Source of the DNA: Falsochrobactrum ovis
GTDB taxonomy: Bacteria > Pseudomonadota > Alphaproteobacteria > Rhizobiales > Rhizobiaceae
Assembly: GCF_003259955.1 (NCBI RefSeq)
Contig: NZ_QLMK01000009.1
Span: forward strand, 1-64,000
DNA: 64,000 bases
Direction: 5' to 3'
Shown here: positions 25,356-36,415 of the stretch, in pieces
How the letters are laid out: each line of letters begins with the position of its first letter
Position numbering within the stretch: the stretch's first letter is position 1
Notes under the pieces: generated by a model
Database searches by the model: none
What the model saw: only the letters and a program-made list of their open reading frames with translations
What the model was told of the DNA's origin: nothing
Made by a program: the position numbers and the translations under genes

Positions 25356-25609
25356 TTCAGCTCTGCGTAAAAATGAATGCGAGTGACCGCAGATTTGAGG
25401 CAGCTCTTGCAAGAAAGGCTTTTTTGCGGTTATCAGCATTACCCGGCGCTGACCGTGCCGGGCGGAGTGTCTTTGATCAATCTGTGTTAATCCGGAAGTA
25501 TAGTAGGGTGATCGCAGATTTTGACAGGTCAGCGCGCCTGGCATCCGCCAACGCGCATTTTAGTAGTATCGATCTGGTTGAGTGACCGGATCATCCACGG
25601 AGCGTTTCG

Positions 25610-26107
25610 ATGTCGTTGCCCGATAAAGCCTTTCCCGTCTCTTGGGACCAGTTTCACCGTGATGCACGCGCCCTCGCCTGGCGCATTGCTGATATGGACC
25701 GCGAATGGAGAGCAATTGTCGCCATCACGCGGGGCGGATTGGTTCCAGCCGCGATTATATGCCGGGAACTCGGCATTCGTTTGATCGAGACGGTCTGCAT
25801 TGCATCTTATCACGATTATGACACTCAAGGTGACATGCAGGTTTTAAAAGGCATTGGTAGTGGCTTGCTTGAGAATCAGGGCGATGGGGTTATTGTTGTC
25901 GATGATCTGACAGATACCGGTAAAACGGCGGCAATCGTACGTGAAATGATGCCTAAAGCGCATTTTGCGACTGTATATGCAAAGCCGCAAGGACGCCCGC
26001 TTATCGACACATTTATTACCGAAGTTTCGCAGGATACTTGGATATATTTTCCATGGGATATGGGCTTCACTTACCAAGAGCCGATCGCGCAAGGTAAGCG
26101 GGGCTAA
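25610..26107 (+). CDS. gpt: Xanthine (xanthine-guanine) phosphoribosyltransferase
   Basis: The 165-residue type I phosphoribosyltransferase salvages xanthine and guanine with PRPP. Visible are [23 protein letters not shown], the PRPP-binding loop [11 protein letters not shown], and the C-terminal tail [10 protein letters not shown], which is characteristic of Gpt rather than Hpt or Apt. Length is normal. The start ATG at 25610 has GGAGCG upstream. It is a single gene in a plus-strand series with CinA-like and Usp genes. Confidence 0.95.
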   Translation: MSLPDKAFPVSWDQFHRDARALAWRIADMDREWRAIVAITRGGLVPAAIICRELGIRLIETVCIASYHDYDTQGDMQVLKGIGSGLLENQGDGVIVVDDLTDTGKTAAIVREMMPKAHFATVYAKPQGRPLIDTFITEVSQDTWIYFPWDMGFTYQEPIAQGKRG

Positions 26108-26301
26108 ATCAAAAGATTTGAACTGCAAATCTGGTAATATCATCGTCACAATCACTGACTAAGATTAGCAGCGGATGTTTGCTCATCAGATAAGATGTGG
26201 CGATGTTTGATTCGTCCGTTGCTGTTCTGGAGGGCAGTAACGGAGAACTGTTGTGCTTTTTTCGAATCGCATAGCTTAGTTGAAAATTTAAGGCTTTTAG
26301 A

Positions 26302-26790
26302 TTGAAAACAGCGGCTCAAAAATTTGTTGCGAAGGAAAAGCGTATCCTTACGCCTTCTGGCCGTTTGCAGCAGGTTGCGGCCCTAGTCTATCGCTTTAAA
26401 AAGGACAAGTTGCAGATCCTGCTGATTACCAGCAGGGGAACTGGCCGCTGGGTCATACCTAAAGGCTGGCCGCAAGTGGGTCGCACCCTAGCAGAAACCG
26501 CGGCGTGCGAAGCATATGAAGAAGCTGGCATTCATGGTGAATTGTTCCCCCACCCGATCGGACAATTTGATTATTGCAAAAATGATCTGCCACCAGAACG
26601 ACTTAATAAATTTACCGTTTCGGTATTTCTGTTGCGGTTTCTGGAGCAAGCGGAAAGCTGGCCAGAGCGTGATCAGCGAAATTGCTTATGGATAAGCCCT
26701 ATCGAGGCAGCGGAGCGCGTCGATGAAGAAGGGTTGAAAGAGATTCTTCGACAATTCAGCGCCCAGCATTCATTCTTCGCGACTGAATGA
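26302..26790 (+). CDS. NUDIX hydrolase with an atypical Nudix box
   Basis: The 162-residue protein carries a NUDIX domain (WVIPKGWPQVGRTLAETAAC then EAYEEAGI) over residues 45-90, with the fold close to diphosphoinositol-polyphosphate-type hydrolases of Rhizobiales. In the consensus R-E-x-x-E-E-x-G, the arginine is replaced by cysteine (codon TGC where CGC would give Arg); the metal-binding glutamates remain. The start appears to be TTG at 26302, since no in-frame ATG or GTG exists in the N-terminal part. The substrate is unknown, and the substitution may lower activity. Confidence 0.85.
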   Translation: MKTAAQKFVAKEKRILTPSGRLQQVAALVYRFKKDKLQILLITSRGTGRWVIPKGWPQVGRTLAETAACEAYEEAGIHGELFPHPIGQFDYCKNDLPPERLNKFTVSVFLLRFLEQAESWPERDQRNCLWISPIEAAERVDEEGLKEILRQFSAQHSFFATE

Positions 26791-26920
26791 TTGTTCCCGG
26801 GAAATATGCTCATATGGCGCTCGGTTTTTGGACCGAATAAATCCGAAGACCGAGTTTGTATTCAATGTCATTATAATTGTCTGCGTTCTCCCCGTTATCC
26901 ACATTTCACCCTACTCGTCC

Positions 26921-26936
26921 CCACAATATATAGGGG
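26921..26936. promoter_or_regulatory. NrdR-box-like site far upstream of nrdJ
   Basis: The core CAATATATAG at 26924-26933 matches all ten positions of the NrdR consensus CwAtATaTwG; the outer bases fit less well. NrdR boxes normally come as pairs about 31 bases apart; I see no clear partner here. Near-matches (nine of ten) lie at 27210-27219 and 27414-27423. Confidence 0.4.
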
Positions 26937-26962
26937 TAGGCTGTTTATTAAGAAGCAAGGCT

Positions 26963-26993
26963 TGACCCTAATGAGCGAGTCGCTTTTTATATG
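26963..26993 (+). promoter_or_regulatory. Possible sigma-70-type promoter upstream of nrdJ
   Basis: TTGACC followed after 18 bases by TTTATA gives an acceptable -35/-10 pair. It would start a leader of about 450 bases before nrdJ. It lies 30 bases after the best NrdR-like box. Confidence 0.35.
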
Positions 26994-27413
26994 ATTATCG
27001 TTGCGTAAGTAGCGTGGGCTGAGCGTTTTATCCTTCGGTCTTTCCTCACTTAGTTGGAGTTATTTTTGAGCGGGCGCTGTGTTCACACTTGCAGCACCGC
27101 CGATAAATTTTTATTTTCAAAATTGGGTTTACGTCTATTTTTTAAAAAATAATCCGCGGGTAATTGTCGATTTTATACTAGATTTAGTGGCTTTTGTCGT
27201 GGTAGGGTACTATATAGAGCAAAGCATCGCTAAGCATTTATTGATTAGCGATGGCGTTGCGTGCAGTCATGTCGGCATCCAGGAAGCCAAAATGACCGGA
27301 ATTTTTCAGGAGGGCTGGGCTCTTCGAAACCATCACCGGCCTTATCGGTTAGGTGATTAGAGATCAATCCAACAGGAAGCGAGCTTTTGGGCAAGAAGCT
27401 GTTGGCGGGACTA

Positions 27414-27423
27414 CTATATCTAG
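27414..27423. promoter_or_regulatory. NrdR-box-like core just upstream of the nrdJ start
   Basis: CTATATCTAG matches nine of ten positions of the NrdR core and ends 18 bases before the nrdJ ATG. Binding here would overlap the untranslated leader or a proximal start point. Confidence 0.35.
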
Positions 27424-27441
27424 ATTGTTTGGATGGGACAG

Positions 27442-30400
27442 ATGAAGATCGAGCGCCGTTTTACCAAAGAGAACCAGTCGGCCTATGCGGATATTGAATT
27501 CCGTAAGACGATCAGTGAGATCAAGAATCCAGACGGTTCGATCGTGTTCCGCCTTGAGAACATTAATGTTCCTGCGCAGTTCAGTCAGGTGGCTGCAGAC
27601 ATTCTGGCGCAGAAATATTTCCGCAAGGCGGGTGTTCCCGCTCGCGTGAAAAAGGTCGAAGAGAACAATGTTCCGTCCTGGCTGTGGCGTTCAGTTCCGG
27701 ATGAAGCTGCATTGGCCGAACTTCCGGAAGATGAGCGTTTTGGCTCGGAAATGGATGCGTGTCAGGTTTTCGATCGCCTGGCCGGTACTTGGACCTATTG
27801 GGGCTGGAAAGGTGGATATTTCGATTCGGAAGAAGACGCGAAAGCCTTCCGTGACGAGCTTGCCTATATGCTGGCGACGCAGCGCGTAGCGCCAAACAGC
27901 CCTCAATGGTTTAATACGGGTCTCCACTGGGCCTATGGTATCGATGGTCCGGGCCAAGGGCATTATTATGTTGATTGGCAGACCGGCAAGCTTAACAAGT
28001 CAAAATCGGCTTATGAACATCCACAGCCCCACGCCTGCTTTATCCAGTCTGTTCAGGATGATCTCGTCAATGAAGGCGGTATCATGGATCTCTGGGTGCG
28101 TGAAGCGCGCCTGTTTAAATATGGTTCGGGTACCGGGTCTAACTTCTCGCATTTGCGTGGCGCGGGTGAAAAGCTTTCGGGCGGTGGCAAGTCATCGGGC
28201 CTGATGAGCTTCCTCAAAATTGGTGACCGTGCTGCTGGTGCGATCAAATCAGGCGGCACGACCCGTCGTGCTGCGAAGATGGTGGTTGTTGATGTCGATC
28301 ACCCCGATATTGAAGAATATATCGAATGGAAGGTGAAAGAGGAGCAGAAAGTTGCCGCCCTCGTCACCGGCTCCAAAATCGTTAAGCAACATCTCGTCGC
28401 CATTATGAAAGCCTGCGTTAATTGCGAAGGTCATAATGATGATTGCTTCGATCCGCTCAAAAACCCTGCGCTCAAACGCGAGATCAAAGCAGCCAAAAAG
28501 AACCAAGTTCCGGAAAACTATGTGCAACGTGTCATTCAGTTCGCACGCCAAGGTTACACGGATATTGAGTTCCAGACCTATGATACAGACTGGGATTCGG
28601 AAGCCTATCTGACGGTTTCAGGTCAGAATTCAAACAATTCTGTTTCTCTGAAAGATGAGTTTCTGCGCGCAGTGGAAAATGATGGCGACTGGAACTTGAC
28701 GGCACGTCGCGATGGTCGCGTAATGAAGACGCTCAAGGCTCGCGATTTATGGGATAAGATCGGTTATGCGGCTTGGGCCTCGGCTGATCCGGGTCTACAT
28801 TTCAACACCACGATGAATGATTGGCACACCTGCCCTGCTGAAGGTCCGATCCGCGCATCAAATCCGTGCTCGGAATATATGTTCCTTGATGACACGGCTT
28901 GTAATCTTGCTTCGATCAACCTGCTGACCTATCGCAATCAAGATGGTACGTTTGATATTGAGGCTTTTGAACACACGGCGCGCCTGTGGACGATCGTGCT
29001 TGAGATTTCTGTAATGATGGCACAGTTCCCATCCAAGGAAATTGCTCGCCTATCTTACGAATATCGTACGCTCGGATTGGGTTATGCCAATATTGGCGGC
29101 CTGTTGATGACTTCCGGCATTCCCTATGATTCCGATGAAGGCCGCGCCATTTGCGGTGCATTAACTGCAATCATGACCGGTATAGCCTATGCTACATCGG
29201 CGGAAATGGCGAAGGAACTTGGAGCTTTCCCAAGTTACGAACCTAATGCAGCCAATATGCTGCGGGTTATCCGCAACCATCGCCGTGCGGCCTATGGCGA
29301 AAATCAGGGCTATGAAGGCTTGGCTGTCAATCCGGTTGCATTGATTGCCGAAAATTGCCCCGAACAGGCGCTGATCACCCATGCCCGCGCCGCTTGGGAT
29401 AAGGCGCTCGAATTGGGTGAAAAACATGGCTATCGCAATGCTCAGGCGACGGTCATTGCACCAACCGGGACTATTGGTCTGGTCATGGATTGCGACACCA
29501 CGGGTATTGAGCCTGACTTTGCGCTGGTGAAGTTTAAAAAACTTGCCGGTGGTGGGTATTTTAAGATCATTAATCGTGCCGTACCGGAAGCCTTGCGCAC
29601 ATTGGGCTATTCGGAAAGCCAGATTGCTGAAATTGAGGCCTATGCGGTTGGTCACGGCAACCTCAATCAGGCTCCGGGTGTCAATCCTGCTTCTTTGAAG
29701 GCTAAGGGCTTTACCGATGAGAAAATTGAAGCGCTGAATGCTGCTCTCAAGAGTGCTTTTGATATCAAGTTCGCCTTCAATAAATGGACGCTGGGCGAAG
29801 ATTTCTGCAAAGAAGTTCTGAAGCTCACGGATGAGCAACTCAACGATTTTTCGTTTGAAATGCTGCCAGCGCTCGGATTTTCGCGTCAGGATATTGATGC
29901 AGCCAATATTCATGTTTGCGGTGCTATGACATTGGAAGGTGCGCCTTTCCTTAAGGAAGAGCATTACGCTGTGTTCGATTGCGCCAATCCATGCGGTAAG
30001 ATCGGTAAGCGTTATCTTTCTGTTGAAAGCCACATTCGCATGATGGCTGCGGCTCAGCCATTCATTTCGGGTGCGATCTCTAAAACGATCAATATGCCCA
30101 ATGAAGCAACGGTTGAGGACTGTAAGAACGCATATATGCTGTCCTGGAAGCTGGCTTTGAAAGCTAATGCACTTTATCGTGATGGCTCCAAACTTTCCCA
30201 GCCGCTTAACGCATCGCTTATCGCGGATGATGAGGATGAAGATGATGCGGTCGAAGCACTGATTGAAGCGCCGGCTGCGGCACGGGCTGTTCAGGTGACA
30301 GAGCGTATCGTTGAAAAAGTGGTCGAAAAGTTTGTCCATGAACGGGAAAGACTTCCAAATCGTCGTCAGGGCTACACTCAAAAAGCGGTTGTGGGCGGGC

Positions 30401-31212
30401 ACAAGGTCTATCTGCGCACCGGTGAGTTTGGCGATGGCCGTTTGGGTGAAATCTTCATCGATATGCATAAGGAAGGCGCTGCTTTCCGTGCAATGATGAA
30501 CAATTTCGCCATCGCTGTTTCGCTCGGGCTGCAATATGGTGTGCCGCTGGAAGAATATGTCGAAGCTTTCACATTCGTGAAATTCGAGCCAGCCGGTATC
30601 GTTCAGGGCAATGACGCGATTAAATCCGCGACTTCGATCATTGATTATGTCTTCCGTGAACTCGCCGTCTCCTATCTGGGGCGCAATGATCTTGGCCATG
30701 TCGACACAAGCGACTTCTCCAATACGGCACTTGGCAAAGGCATTCAGGAGGGTAAAACCAATCTGGTGTCGACCGGCTGGACCCGCGGATATAAGCCTTC
30801 GCTGGTGCCTAAGGACACACCATCGGGCGAAGCGAAAGGTATGGCCGCGGCCAAACCGCAAGCTTCTAATGTAACGACTTTGAAATCATCGTCTCGCCCA
30901 ACCACAGTTGGTTTGATGACTGACGGAGCAACAGCTTTCAAGCGTGACGTTGATGAACAGCCAATTCCCGTAGCCCAGCCAGAAAAACCTTCGGCGACGG
31001 AGCTGTTTTCTGACAAGGCGGCGGCAGAAGCGGCGTCTGCCCGTACCGAAAGCGCTAATTCTGCTAGGAAATTAGAAAACGACCGTCGTATGAAGTCGAT
31101 GATGCAGGGTTATACAGGCGATAGCTGCACAGAATGCCAGAATTTTACGATGGTTCGTAATGGCACCTGTCTGAAATGTGACACTTGCGGCGCAACAAGT
31201 GGTTGTAGCTAA
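27442..31212 (+). CDS. nrdJ: Adenosylcobalamin-dependent (class II) ribonucleotide reductase
   Basis: The 1256-residue enzyme reduces ribonucleotides to deoxyribonucleotides using coenzyme B12. It is the long alphaproteobacterial form: an N-terminal region with [18 protein letters not shown] and [12 protein letters not shown], the radical barrel with [35 protein letters not shown] and [18 protein letters not shown], and a C-terminal tail with several CxxC pairs ([15 protein letters not shown]) ending in GCS, which shuttles electrons. I prefer ATG 27442 to the ATG three codons earlier, since GGGACAG precedes it and the family begins MKIERRF. It ends at a strong terminator. Confidence 0.97.
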   Translation: MKIERRFTKENQSAYADIEFRKTISEIKNPDGSIVFRLENINVPAQFSQVAADILAQKYFRKAGVPARVKKVEENNVPSWLWRSVPDEAALAELPEDERFGSEMDACQVFDRLAGTWTYWGWKGGYFDSEEDAKAFRDELAYMLATQRVAPNSPQWFNTGLHWAYGIDGPGQGHYYVDWQTGKLNKSKSAYEHPQPHACFIQSVQDDLVNEGGIMDLWVREARLFKYGSGTGSNFSHLRGAGEKLSGGGKSSGLMSFLKIGDRAAGAIKSGGTTRRAAKMVVVDVDHPDIEEYIEWKVKEEQKVAALVTGSKIVKQHLVAIMKACVNCEGHNDDCFDPLKNPALKREIKAAKKNQVPENYVQRVIQFARQGYTDIEFQTYDTDWDSEAYLTVSGQNSNNSVSLKDEFLRAVENDGDWNLTARRDGRVMKTLKARDLWDKIGYAAWASADPGLHFNTTMNDWHTCPAEGPIRASNPCSEYMFLDDTACNLASINLLTYRNQDGTFDIEAFEHTARLWTIVLEISVMMAQFPSKEIARLSYEYRTLGLGYANIGGLLMTSGIPYDSDEGRAICGALTAIMTGIAYATSAEMAKELGAFPSYEPNAANMLRVIRNHRRAAYGENQGYEGLAVNPVALIAENCPEQALITHARAAWDKALELGEKHGYRNAQATVIAPTGTIGLVMDCDTTGIEPDFALVKFKKLAGGGYFKIINRAVPEALRTLGYSESQIAEIEAYAVGHGNLNQAPGVNPASLKAKGFTDEKIEALNAALKSAFDIKFAFNKWTLGEDFCKEVLKLTDEQLNDFSFEMLPALGFSRQDIDAANIHVCGAMTLEGAPFLKEEHYAVFDCANPCGKIGKRYLSVESHIRMMAAAQPFISGAISKTINMPNEATVEDCKNAYMLSWKLALKANALYRDGSKLSQPLNASLIADDEDEDDAVEALIEAPAAARAVQVTERIVEKVVEKFVHERERLPNRRQGYTQKAVVGGHKVYLRTGEFGDGRLGEIFIDMHKEGAAFRAMMNNFAIAVSLGLQYGVPLEEYVEAFTFVKFEPAGIVQGNDAIKSATSIIDYVFRELAVSYLGRNDLGHVDTSDFSNTALGKGIQEGKTNLVSTGWTRGYKPSLVPKDTPSGEAKGMAAAKPQASNVTTLKSSSRPTTVGLMTDGATAFKRDVDEQPIPVAQPEKPSATELFSDKAAAEAASARTESANSARKLENDRRMKSMMQGYTGDSCTECQNFTMVRNGTCLKCDTCGATSGCS

Positions 31213-31222
31213 GAAATAATAT

Positions 31223-31255
31223 AATGCGCGGATTATTCGATCCGCGCATTTTTAT
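31223..31255 (+). terminator. Rho-independent terminator of nrdJ
   Basis: AATGCGCGGAT (31223-31233) and ATCCGCGCATT (31240-31250) form a perfect 11-bp stem with a 6-base loop, followed by TTTATT. Confidence 0.92.
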
Positions 31256-31511
31256 TCTCGCAAATTTTCCAAGTTATTTGCGTGTGCCTTATCAAACTGA
31301 TTGCAATACTTCGTAGCCTAAGCTTCAGTGTAGTTACTTTGTTGTCGCAAAGTTGCTCACTACTAAGTTGATGATTCAACTTTATTACGAACTAACGTTC
31401 TTGAATAATTGCTACCTCCTGAACTGGAAACCGGATTTTGCAAAAAATATCGGAACAGAAACCGGTTCAGCTTCGTTTCTTCAGTGAAAACGGATGAAAA
31501 GGAGATAGGGT

Positions 31512-32174
31512 ATGCTTAGAACCACACTTCTGACGACAACATGCGCGCTTCTCATCAGCGGGTCAGCTTTTGCACAAGACACTGCCCCGGCCCCAATGGA
31601 TGGTGCGCCTGCCGCTTCTGAAATGCCAGTTTCCTCAAAAGATATGTTTGGCAATCCACGCACGGGAGAAACGGACACTATCGGGTTTCTGGAAGCTAAA
31701 GACGGGCAGATTCTTGTTTCGAGCTTTATCGGCCAAAGTGTCTATGAAAGTGAGGCGAATGACGCCCAGTCCGTGGGCAAGCTCAATGATTTGATTGTGA
31801 GCGCAGAGGGCGAAATTGAAGCCGCTGTCATTGGAGTAGGTGGATTTCTCGGGATCGGCGAAAAAGACGTCGCCGTAAGCCCTGATCAGCTTCAGCTTGC
31901 TGAACGCAGCGATGGTAAAAAGTGGCTATTTATAAAGGCGTCCAAAGAACAGCTTGAGGAGGCACCCGCTTTTGATCGTGCGTCCCTGTTCGTTGACGGA
32001 GTAGCTGATCCTGCCGCAGCATCGCGGTCGAATGCAGATAATCCAGATGCTACAGCTCCGGCTCCTGCCGCCCCGGCAGCCCCTGCTGACCCTGCCACAA
32101 CCCCTACTGATCCCGCTACGGATCCGGCAACGCCTGCTGATCCCGCATCGCCTGAAACGGCACCTGCCAACTAG
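31512..32174 (+). CDS. Periplasmic PRC-barrel domain protein with Ala-Pro tail
   Basis: The 220-residue protein has a signal peptide (residues 1-22, ending GSAFA). A PRC-barrel-like domain follows at about 75-155 (LVSSFIGQSVYESEANDA, VGKLNDLIVSAEGEIEAAVI, VAVSPDQLQL). The tail, from about residue 175, is made of short repeats of Asp-Pro-Ala and Thr with many prolines. Similar exported PRC-barrel proteins are widespread in Rhizobiales; their function is unknown. GGAGATAGGG precedes the ATG at 31512. The 300 bases upstream hold the nrdJ terminator and no gene. Confidence 0.85.
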   Translation: MLRTTLLTTTCALLISGSAFAQDTAPAPMDGAPAASEMPVSSKDMFGNPRTGETDTIGFLEAKDGQILVSSFIGQSVYESEANDAQSVGKLNDLIVSAEGEIEAAVIGVGGFLGIGEKDVAVSPDQLQLAERSDGKKWLFIKASKEQLEEAPAFDRASLFVDGVADPAAASRSNADNPDATAPAPAAPAAPADPATTPTDPATDPATPADPASPETAPAN

Positions 32175-32193
32175 TAAGCTTACCCTCCGACCA

Positions 32194-33552
32194 ATGCAAC
32201 CCTGGCTATCACGCCGGGGTTTTGCTTTCGATCAAAAATCCCGTCTTGATTTCGTTCTGGGCTCACCTTACCAAATATTGATCGGTGGCACGCCTTTGAG
32301 CGTATTGCGAAATCGGGTAAATGCTTTGTCGGAATTTCTCACCAACTATCCCTGGGCCCACACAATCATAGCGTTAGCAGCACTCTTTCTGACTGCTTCA
32401 GTCGCTAATTTTTTCCTCAAGTTCATCTTCCTTAAGGTACTACATAGGATTGTTAAGCGGACAACTTTTGGTCAAGATGAAGAACTCAAGCGGCACGGGG
32501 TTATCCGCCATCTTACAAATATTGTCCCTGCCCTGATCATCGCATCAGGTATTGTGGCAGTGCCAAGCCTTCCAACAGCGGCAGTTATTGCTGTCCGCAA
32601 TGTGGCAATTGCATTTATCATTCTGACAGTGGCGATGGCGCTGAATTCGCTCTTGAGCGTCGTTGATACGCTTTATGGACGCAAGGAAGAGGCAAAAGAC
32701 AGGCCACTCAAAGGCTATATTCAAGTCGCCAAACTGGTTGTTTATCTCATTGCAGCGGTTTTGATCATAGCGACATTGCTTGATCGATCCCCGCTCATTT
32801 TGCTGTCGGGCGTCGGTGCGATGGCAGCGGTTTTGATTCTTGTATTTCAAGACACGCTTTTATCGCTGGTAGCCAGTATGCAAATCGCATCTTCTAATAT
32901 GGTGCGCGTTGGCGATTGGATCGAAATGAAGAACCTTGATGCAAATGGTGATGTGATCGAAATTGCCCTCTACACCGTTAAAGTTCAGAATTTCGATAAA
33001 ACCATCACGACTTTACCAATTCGCAAACTCATTACCGAACCAATGAAAAACTACCGAGGTATGCAGCAGGCTGGCGGAAGACGGATCAAGCGATCAATTT
33101 ACCTCGATCAATCAACGATTCGCTTTATAACTGAGAAGGAGCGCCAGCAGCTTGCAACAATTGATCACCTTAAAGATTATCTGACGCGCAAAGAAAAAGA
33201 AATTTCTGAATGGAACCAGAAACTGGGCGAGCGCGCTCGCAACCCGATCAACACACGGCGCTTTACCAATATAGGAACATTTCGAGCCTATATTGAATCT
33301 TATCTGCGCGCCCATCCATATATTCACGGTGGAATGACATTATTGGTTCGTCAACTTGATCCCACTCCACAAGGTTTGCCGCTAGAAGTCTATTGCTTCA
33401 CCAATACTACCGTCTGGGCTAATTACGAAAATATCCAATCCGATATCTTTGATCATATATATGCAGTGATGCCGGAATTTGATCTACAGCCCTTCCAGAA
33501 TCCTACTGGCAAAGATTTGCGCAATTTGGGCGTGAAAGAAATGCTGAATTAA
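32194..33552 (+). CDS. MscS-family mechanosensitive ion channel (YbdG-like)
   Basis: The 452-residue inner-membrane protein has about five helices. The pore-lining region is GVGAMAAVLILVFQDTLLSL, typical of MscS family TM3, and the soluble part has VRVGDWIEMKNLDANGDVIE with LPIRKLITEPMKNYRG. The long C-terminal cytosolic region (residues 290-452) places it near E. coli YbdG/YnaI-like channels. Such channels protect against osmotic downshift. The frame is open further upstream over the preceding gene's end. The ATG at 32194 is my choice; a later start within the first 40 codons is possible. Confidence 0.88.
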   Translation: MQPWLSRRGFAFDQKSRLDFVLGSPYQILIGGTPLSVLRNRVNALSEFLTNYPWAHTIIALAALFLTASVANFFLKFIFLKVLHRIVKRTTFGQDEELKRHGVIRHLTNIVPALIIASGIVAVPSLPTAAVIAVRNVAIAFIILTVAMALNSLLSVVDTLYGRKEEAKDRPLKGYIQVAKLVVYLIAAVLIIATLLDRSPLILLSGVGAMAAVLILVFQDTLLSLVASMQIASSNMVRVGDWIEMKNLDANGDVIEIALYTVKVQNFDKTITTLPIRKLITEPMKNYRGMQQAGGRRIKRSIYLDQSTIRFITEKERQQLATIDHLKDYLTRKEKEISEWNQKLGERARNPINTRRFTNIGTFRAYIESYLRAHPYIHGGMTLLVRQLDPTPQGLPLEVYCFTNTTVWANYENIQSDIFDHIYAVMPEFDLQPFQNPTGKDLRNLGVKEMLN

Positions 33553-33602
33553 TTCGCGTTTCGGAACATTTGGAACATGGCTGCTAGCGCAGCCACACAG
33601 CC

Positions 33603-33647
33603 ATTGCCCCTGTAACGCCGCGGACATTTAAATGATACAGGGGCAAT
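33603..33647. repeat. 12-bp perfect inverted repeat with a 21-base loop
   Basis: ATTGCCCCTGTA at 33603-33614 and TACAGGGGCAAT at 33636-33647 are exact reverse complements. It lies between the convergent channel gene and cckA. There is no T tract directly after either arm, so it is not a standard terminator; it could be a member of a dispersed palindromic repeat family. The gap 33553-33832 has no gene. Confidence 0.6.
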
Positions 33648-33832
33648 TATGCGATAAATCTTTTCGATTTATGGAATGGAAAATTCATCCCGGAGCTTAA
33701 CACGCCTTAGACCAATCCGTTACGAGCAATTTGCGACTTGCTTTTTACTGCGGCTTGGACCTGCTCAGCAGGGTGCTTTGACTCTTTGCGCAGCCATAAC
33801 GCCACCGCAACCCGGCAATATTGGGGTCGTCC

Positions 33833-36406
33833 TCAGTCATCTTTTTCAAGCATTTCTTTAACAGTAGTAGCTAACTGTTTGAGAGAGAACGGTTTTGGAA
33901 GGAAACCAAATTTTGCATCTTCGGGCAGATTGCGGGCGAAGGCATCTTCTGCATAGCCGGAAACAAAGACAAATTTTATATCCGGATAGGTTTTACGCAA
34001 TTCGCGTAACAAAGTGGGGCCGTCCATTTCCGGCATCACGACGTCTGAGACGATGATATCCACTTTACCGTCTAATTCCTCCAGCACTTCCAATGCTTCC
34101 ACGCCGGAGGCAGCTTCATGAACTGTATAGCCGCGGGATTGCAGTGCCCGCACGCCACCCATACGTACTGCGTCCTCATCCTCGACCAGCAGGACGGTTG
34201 CTGATCCTGAAAGGTCAGTCGCTTTTTCGGCGTCTTTTTTCTTAACGGACACAGTGGAGTCCTCGGAGCCTTTTTCTACAATCAGGCGCGGGAGGAAAAT
34301 CTTAAAAGTTGTCCCTTTTTCAAGCTCGGAATCGCAATAAATGAAACCGCCCGTCTGCTTGATAATGCCATATACCATCGATAGGCCGAGGCCCGTGCCC
34401 TTCCCCACTTCCTTGGTGGTAAAGAAAGGTTCGAAGATTTTTTCGACGATATCAGAAGGTATACCCGAGCCATTATCTTCGACTTCGAACAATACATAAT
34501 CGGCTTCTGGCAGATCGCGATAATGCAGGGCAGAAATTTCTTCCGCTGGGACATTGCGCGTACGAATGGTGATCTCGCCGCCTTCTGGCATCGCATCACG
34601 CGCATTAACCGCAAGATTGACCGCGACTTGCTCAAACTGACCGAGGTCGGCCGTCACAGGCCACAGGTCTCGGCCGTGTTCTATCTTAAGTTTGATATCT
34701 TTACCGACCAAGCGCGCGAGAAGCATACGCAAATCTGCGAGAACATCTGTCAGATCAAGAACTTCAGGTCTTAGCGTCTGTCGGCGAGAGAATGCCAACA
34801 ATTGGCGCACCAGCGAGGCAGCGCGATTGGCATTCTGCTTGATATTCATGATGTCTGGGAATGAAGGGTCAGCAGCGCGATGGTTGCTCAACAGCAAGTC
34901 TGACGACATGATTATTGCGGTCAACACATTGTTGAAGTCATGCGCAATTCCGCCAGCCAGCTGCCCAACCGCTTGCATCTTCTGGCTTTGCGCCATTTGA
35001 TTTTCGAGCGCTTTTTGTTCCGTGGTCTCAACAGCTGAAATAATGGCCGCTTCTTCGATCGCTTCTCCGCCCAAATCAGTGACTGCACTAAGATAAAAGC
35101 GAATATGGCGATCTTCATTACCCGGCAGAACAGTATCGACCGGGGAAATAATCGCTTGCCCTGCAAATGCGGCGGCGAGCGCGTTATTAAACGCTTCACG
35201 GTCGCGTTCATGCACCACGTTCTCAAGCTTCATACGCCGATCAATGTCATCTCGATCAACTACGGAAGAGAAAATATCAAGGAAGCGCGCATTGGTACGC
35301 AAGGTACGCCCTTCGGCGTCCACTGCTGCAATAGCCATCGGTGCGGAGTTAAAGAAACGCGTAAACCGCACTTCAGACGAACGTAACGCTATCGAATCAT
35401 CATCACCTTCAGCACGATCAAGAACAATTGTGCGGCTGGTGCCCGGACTGCCATCACGTGCTGCCTGTACGCGATGATAAAAACGCACGGCAAGACTCTG
35501 CCCATTTTGTTTGATGAGGTCCAGATCAATCACCGTATTACGGCTGGTTCCGGGTTCTGCTTTAACCGCTTTGATAAGCGCCATTCCGCTGCCGGCAACG
35601 ATCTCGTTTAGCGTCAAGGAACCGGGTGCAAATTGCGTCAGATCAACACCAAGCCAGCCAGCGAGCGTCGCATTGAGATAAATGATACGGCCCGCTGGGT
35701 CTGCAGAGAAAAACCCTGCCGGGGCATGATCAAGGTGGTTAATTGCTTCCTGCAGCTCTTGAAAGAAACGTTCCTGCTCGGATCTTTCTTCGGAAATATC
35801 AGCGATCTGCCAGACAATGAGTTGTCCTTTAAACTCGGCCCCGCCGTCGAAAGGACGTGCCTTTATACGATACCATACGGGGTTAATATTTGTCCCGTTG
35901 GGGTGGAGTAATCCGTTGGAAAGGCGAACTTCCTCCTGTGCGGATTGCCCATCATGCACCGCATTGGTCATGCGATAAATTGCATCGGAGGCTGCGGGTT
36001 CTTGTGAAAGAATATTATCGAGCGAGCGGAGATCCTCGACGCCCGTTGCGCCGGTCATGCGAATATAGGCTTCGTTGGCATAAACGATCTGACCACGCGC
36101 ATCGGCAATGACAGTACCTTCTGGCAGCGTATCCATAAACGCTTGCGCCAAATTCTTGCCTGTGTCGCGTTGTTTAAAGCTAATCAAGCCTATCGCCATG
36201 CCGAACAGGTAAAAAACCCCTATCATCGACAAAAGGCCCATCAGAACCAGTGCGAAGCCCTCCCCCAAACTCTTATGGAAGAGTGCATAGAGGATAGCAG
36301 TGCAGATAAGCACGATGCCGAGGATCAGCAGTCGTATGCCCGCTCTGGAACCATGCTTTGGCATGAGAAGCGGTTGTTGATGGTTGTGGTCCGTCTGTCG
36401 CGACAT
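33833..36406 (-). CDS. cckA: Cell-cycle hybrid histidine kinase CckA
   Basis: The protein of about 857 residues has two N-terminal membrane helices (residues 20-75) and PAS-like domains ([21 protein letters not shown] is the start of the first). A HisKA domain follows with the phospho-acceptor in [14 protein letters not shown] near residue 490, an ATPase domain with [17 protein letters not shown] and [12 protein letters not shown], and a C-terminal receiver with the phospho-acceptor Asp in [15 protein letters not shown] near residue 787. This matches CckA, which drives ChpT and CtrA phosphorylation in alphaproteobacteria. The start is 36406 or 36415; both ATGs are weakly spaced from AAGGG. 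Confidence 0.95.
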   Translation of the reverse strand: MSRQTDHNHQQPLLMPKHGSRAGIRLLILGIVLICTAILYALFHKSLGEGFALVLMGLLSMIGVFYLFGMAIGLISFKQRDTGKNLAQAFMDTLPEGTVIADARGQIVYANEAYIRMTGATGVEDLRSLDNILSQEPAASDAIYRMTNAVHDGQSAQEEVRLSNGLLHPNGTNINPVWYRIKARPFDGGAEFKGQLIVWQIADISEERSEQERFFQELQEAINHLDHAPAGFFSADPAGRIIYLNATLAGWLGVDLTQFAPGSLTLNEIVAGSGMALIKAVKAEPGTSRNTVIDLDLIKQNGQSLAVRFYHRVQAARDGSPGTSRTIVLDRAEGDDDSIALRSSEVRFTRFFNSAPMAIAAVDAEGRTLRTNARFLDIFSSVVDRDDIDRRMKLENVVHERDREAFNNALAAAFAGQAIISPVDTVLPGNEDRHIRFYLSAVTDLGGEAIEEAAIISAVETTEQKALENQMAQSQKMQAVGQLAGGIAHDFNNVLTAIIMSSDLLLSNHRAADPSFPDIMNIKQNANRAASLVRQLLAFSRRQTLRPEVLDLTDVLADLRMLLARLVGKDIKLKIEHGRDLWPVTADLGQFEQVAVNLAVNARDAMPEGGEITIRTRNVPAEEISALHYRDLPEADYVLFEVEDNGSGIPSDIVEKIFEPFFTTKEVGKGTGLGLSMVYGIIKQTGGFIYCDSELEKGTTFKIFLPRLIVEKGSEDSTVSVKKKDAEKATDLSGSATVLLVEDEDAVRMGGVRALQSRGYTVHEAASGVEALEVLEELDGKVDIIVSDVVMPEMDGPTLLRELRKTYPDIKFVFVSGYAEDAFARNLPEDAKFGFLPKPFSLKQLATTVKEMLEKDD

Positions 36407-36415
36407 CAGGCGCAT

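Larger units (their letters stand above)
26791..27441. other. 650-base nrdJ upstream region
   Basis: No gene here is well supported. A 93-codon frame with GTG start at 27079-27360 has one hydrophobic stretch but no ribosome site or known family. The region holds a promoter candidate at 26963-26993 and three NrdR-box-like sequences, listed separately. I searched by eye for the conserved core of a cobalamin riboswitch, which would fit a B12-dependent enzyme, and did not find it. Confidence 0.5.

Noticed and set aside
25373-25585. 70-codon frame between the universal stress gene and gpt
   Set aside because: No ribosome site and no recognisable domain; probably intergenic sequence.
27079-27360. 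93-codon frame with a hydrophobic segment in the nrdJ leader
   Set aside because: GTG start without ribosome site, odd composition, no family recognised. It could be a real small membrane protein, but I cannot support it.
26990-27441. Cobalamin riboswitch before the B12-dependent reductase gene
   Set aside because: Expected on biological grounds, but the conserved B12-box core was not found by eye; a covariance model search would settle it.
29161-30861. 566-codon open frame antisense to nrdJ
   Set aside because: It lies wholly inside nrdJ on the other strand. Its translation has no domain-like pattern and arises from the codon bias of nrdJ.
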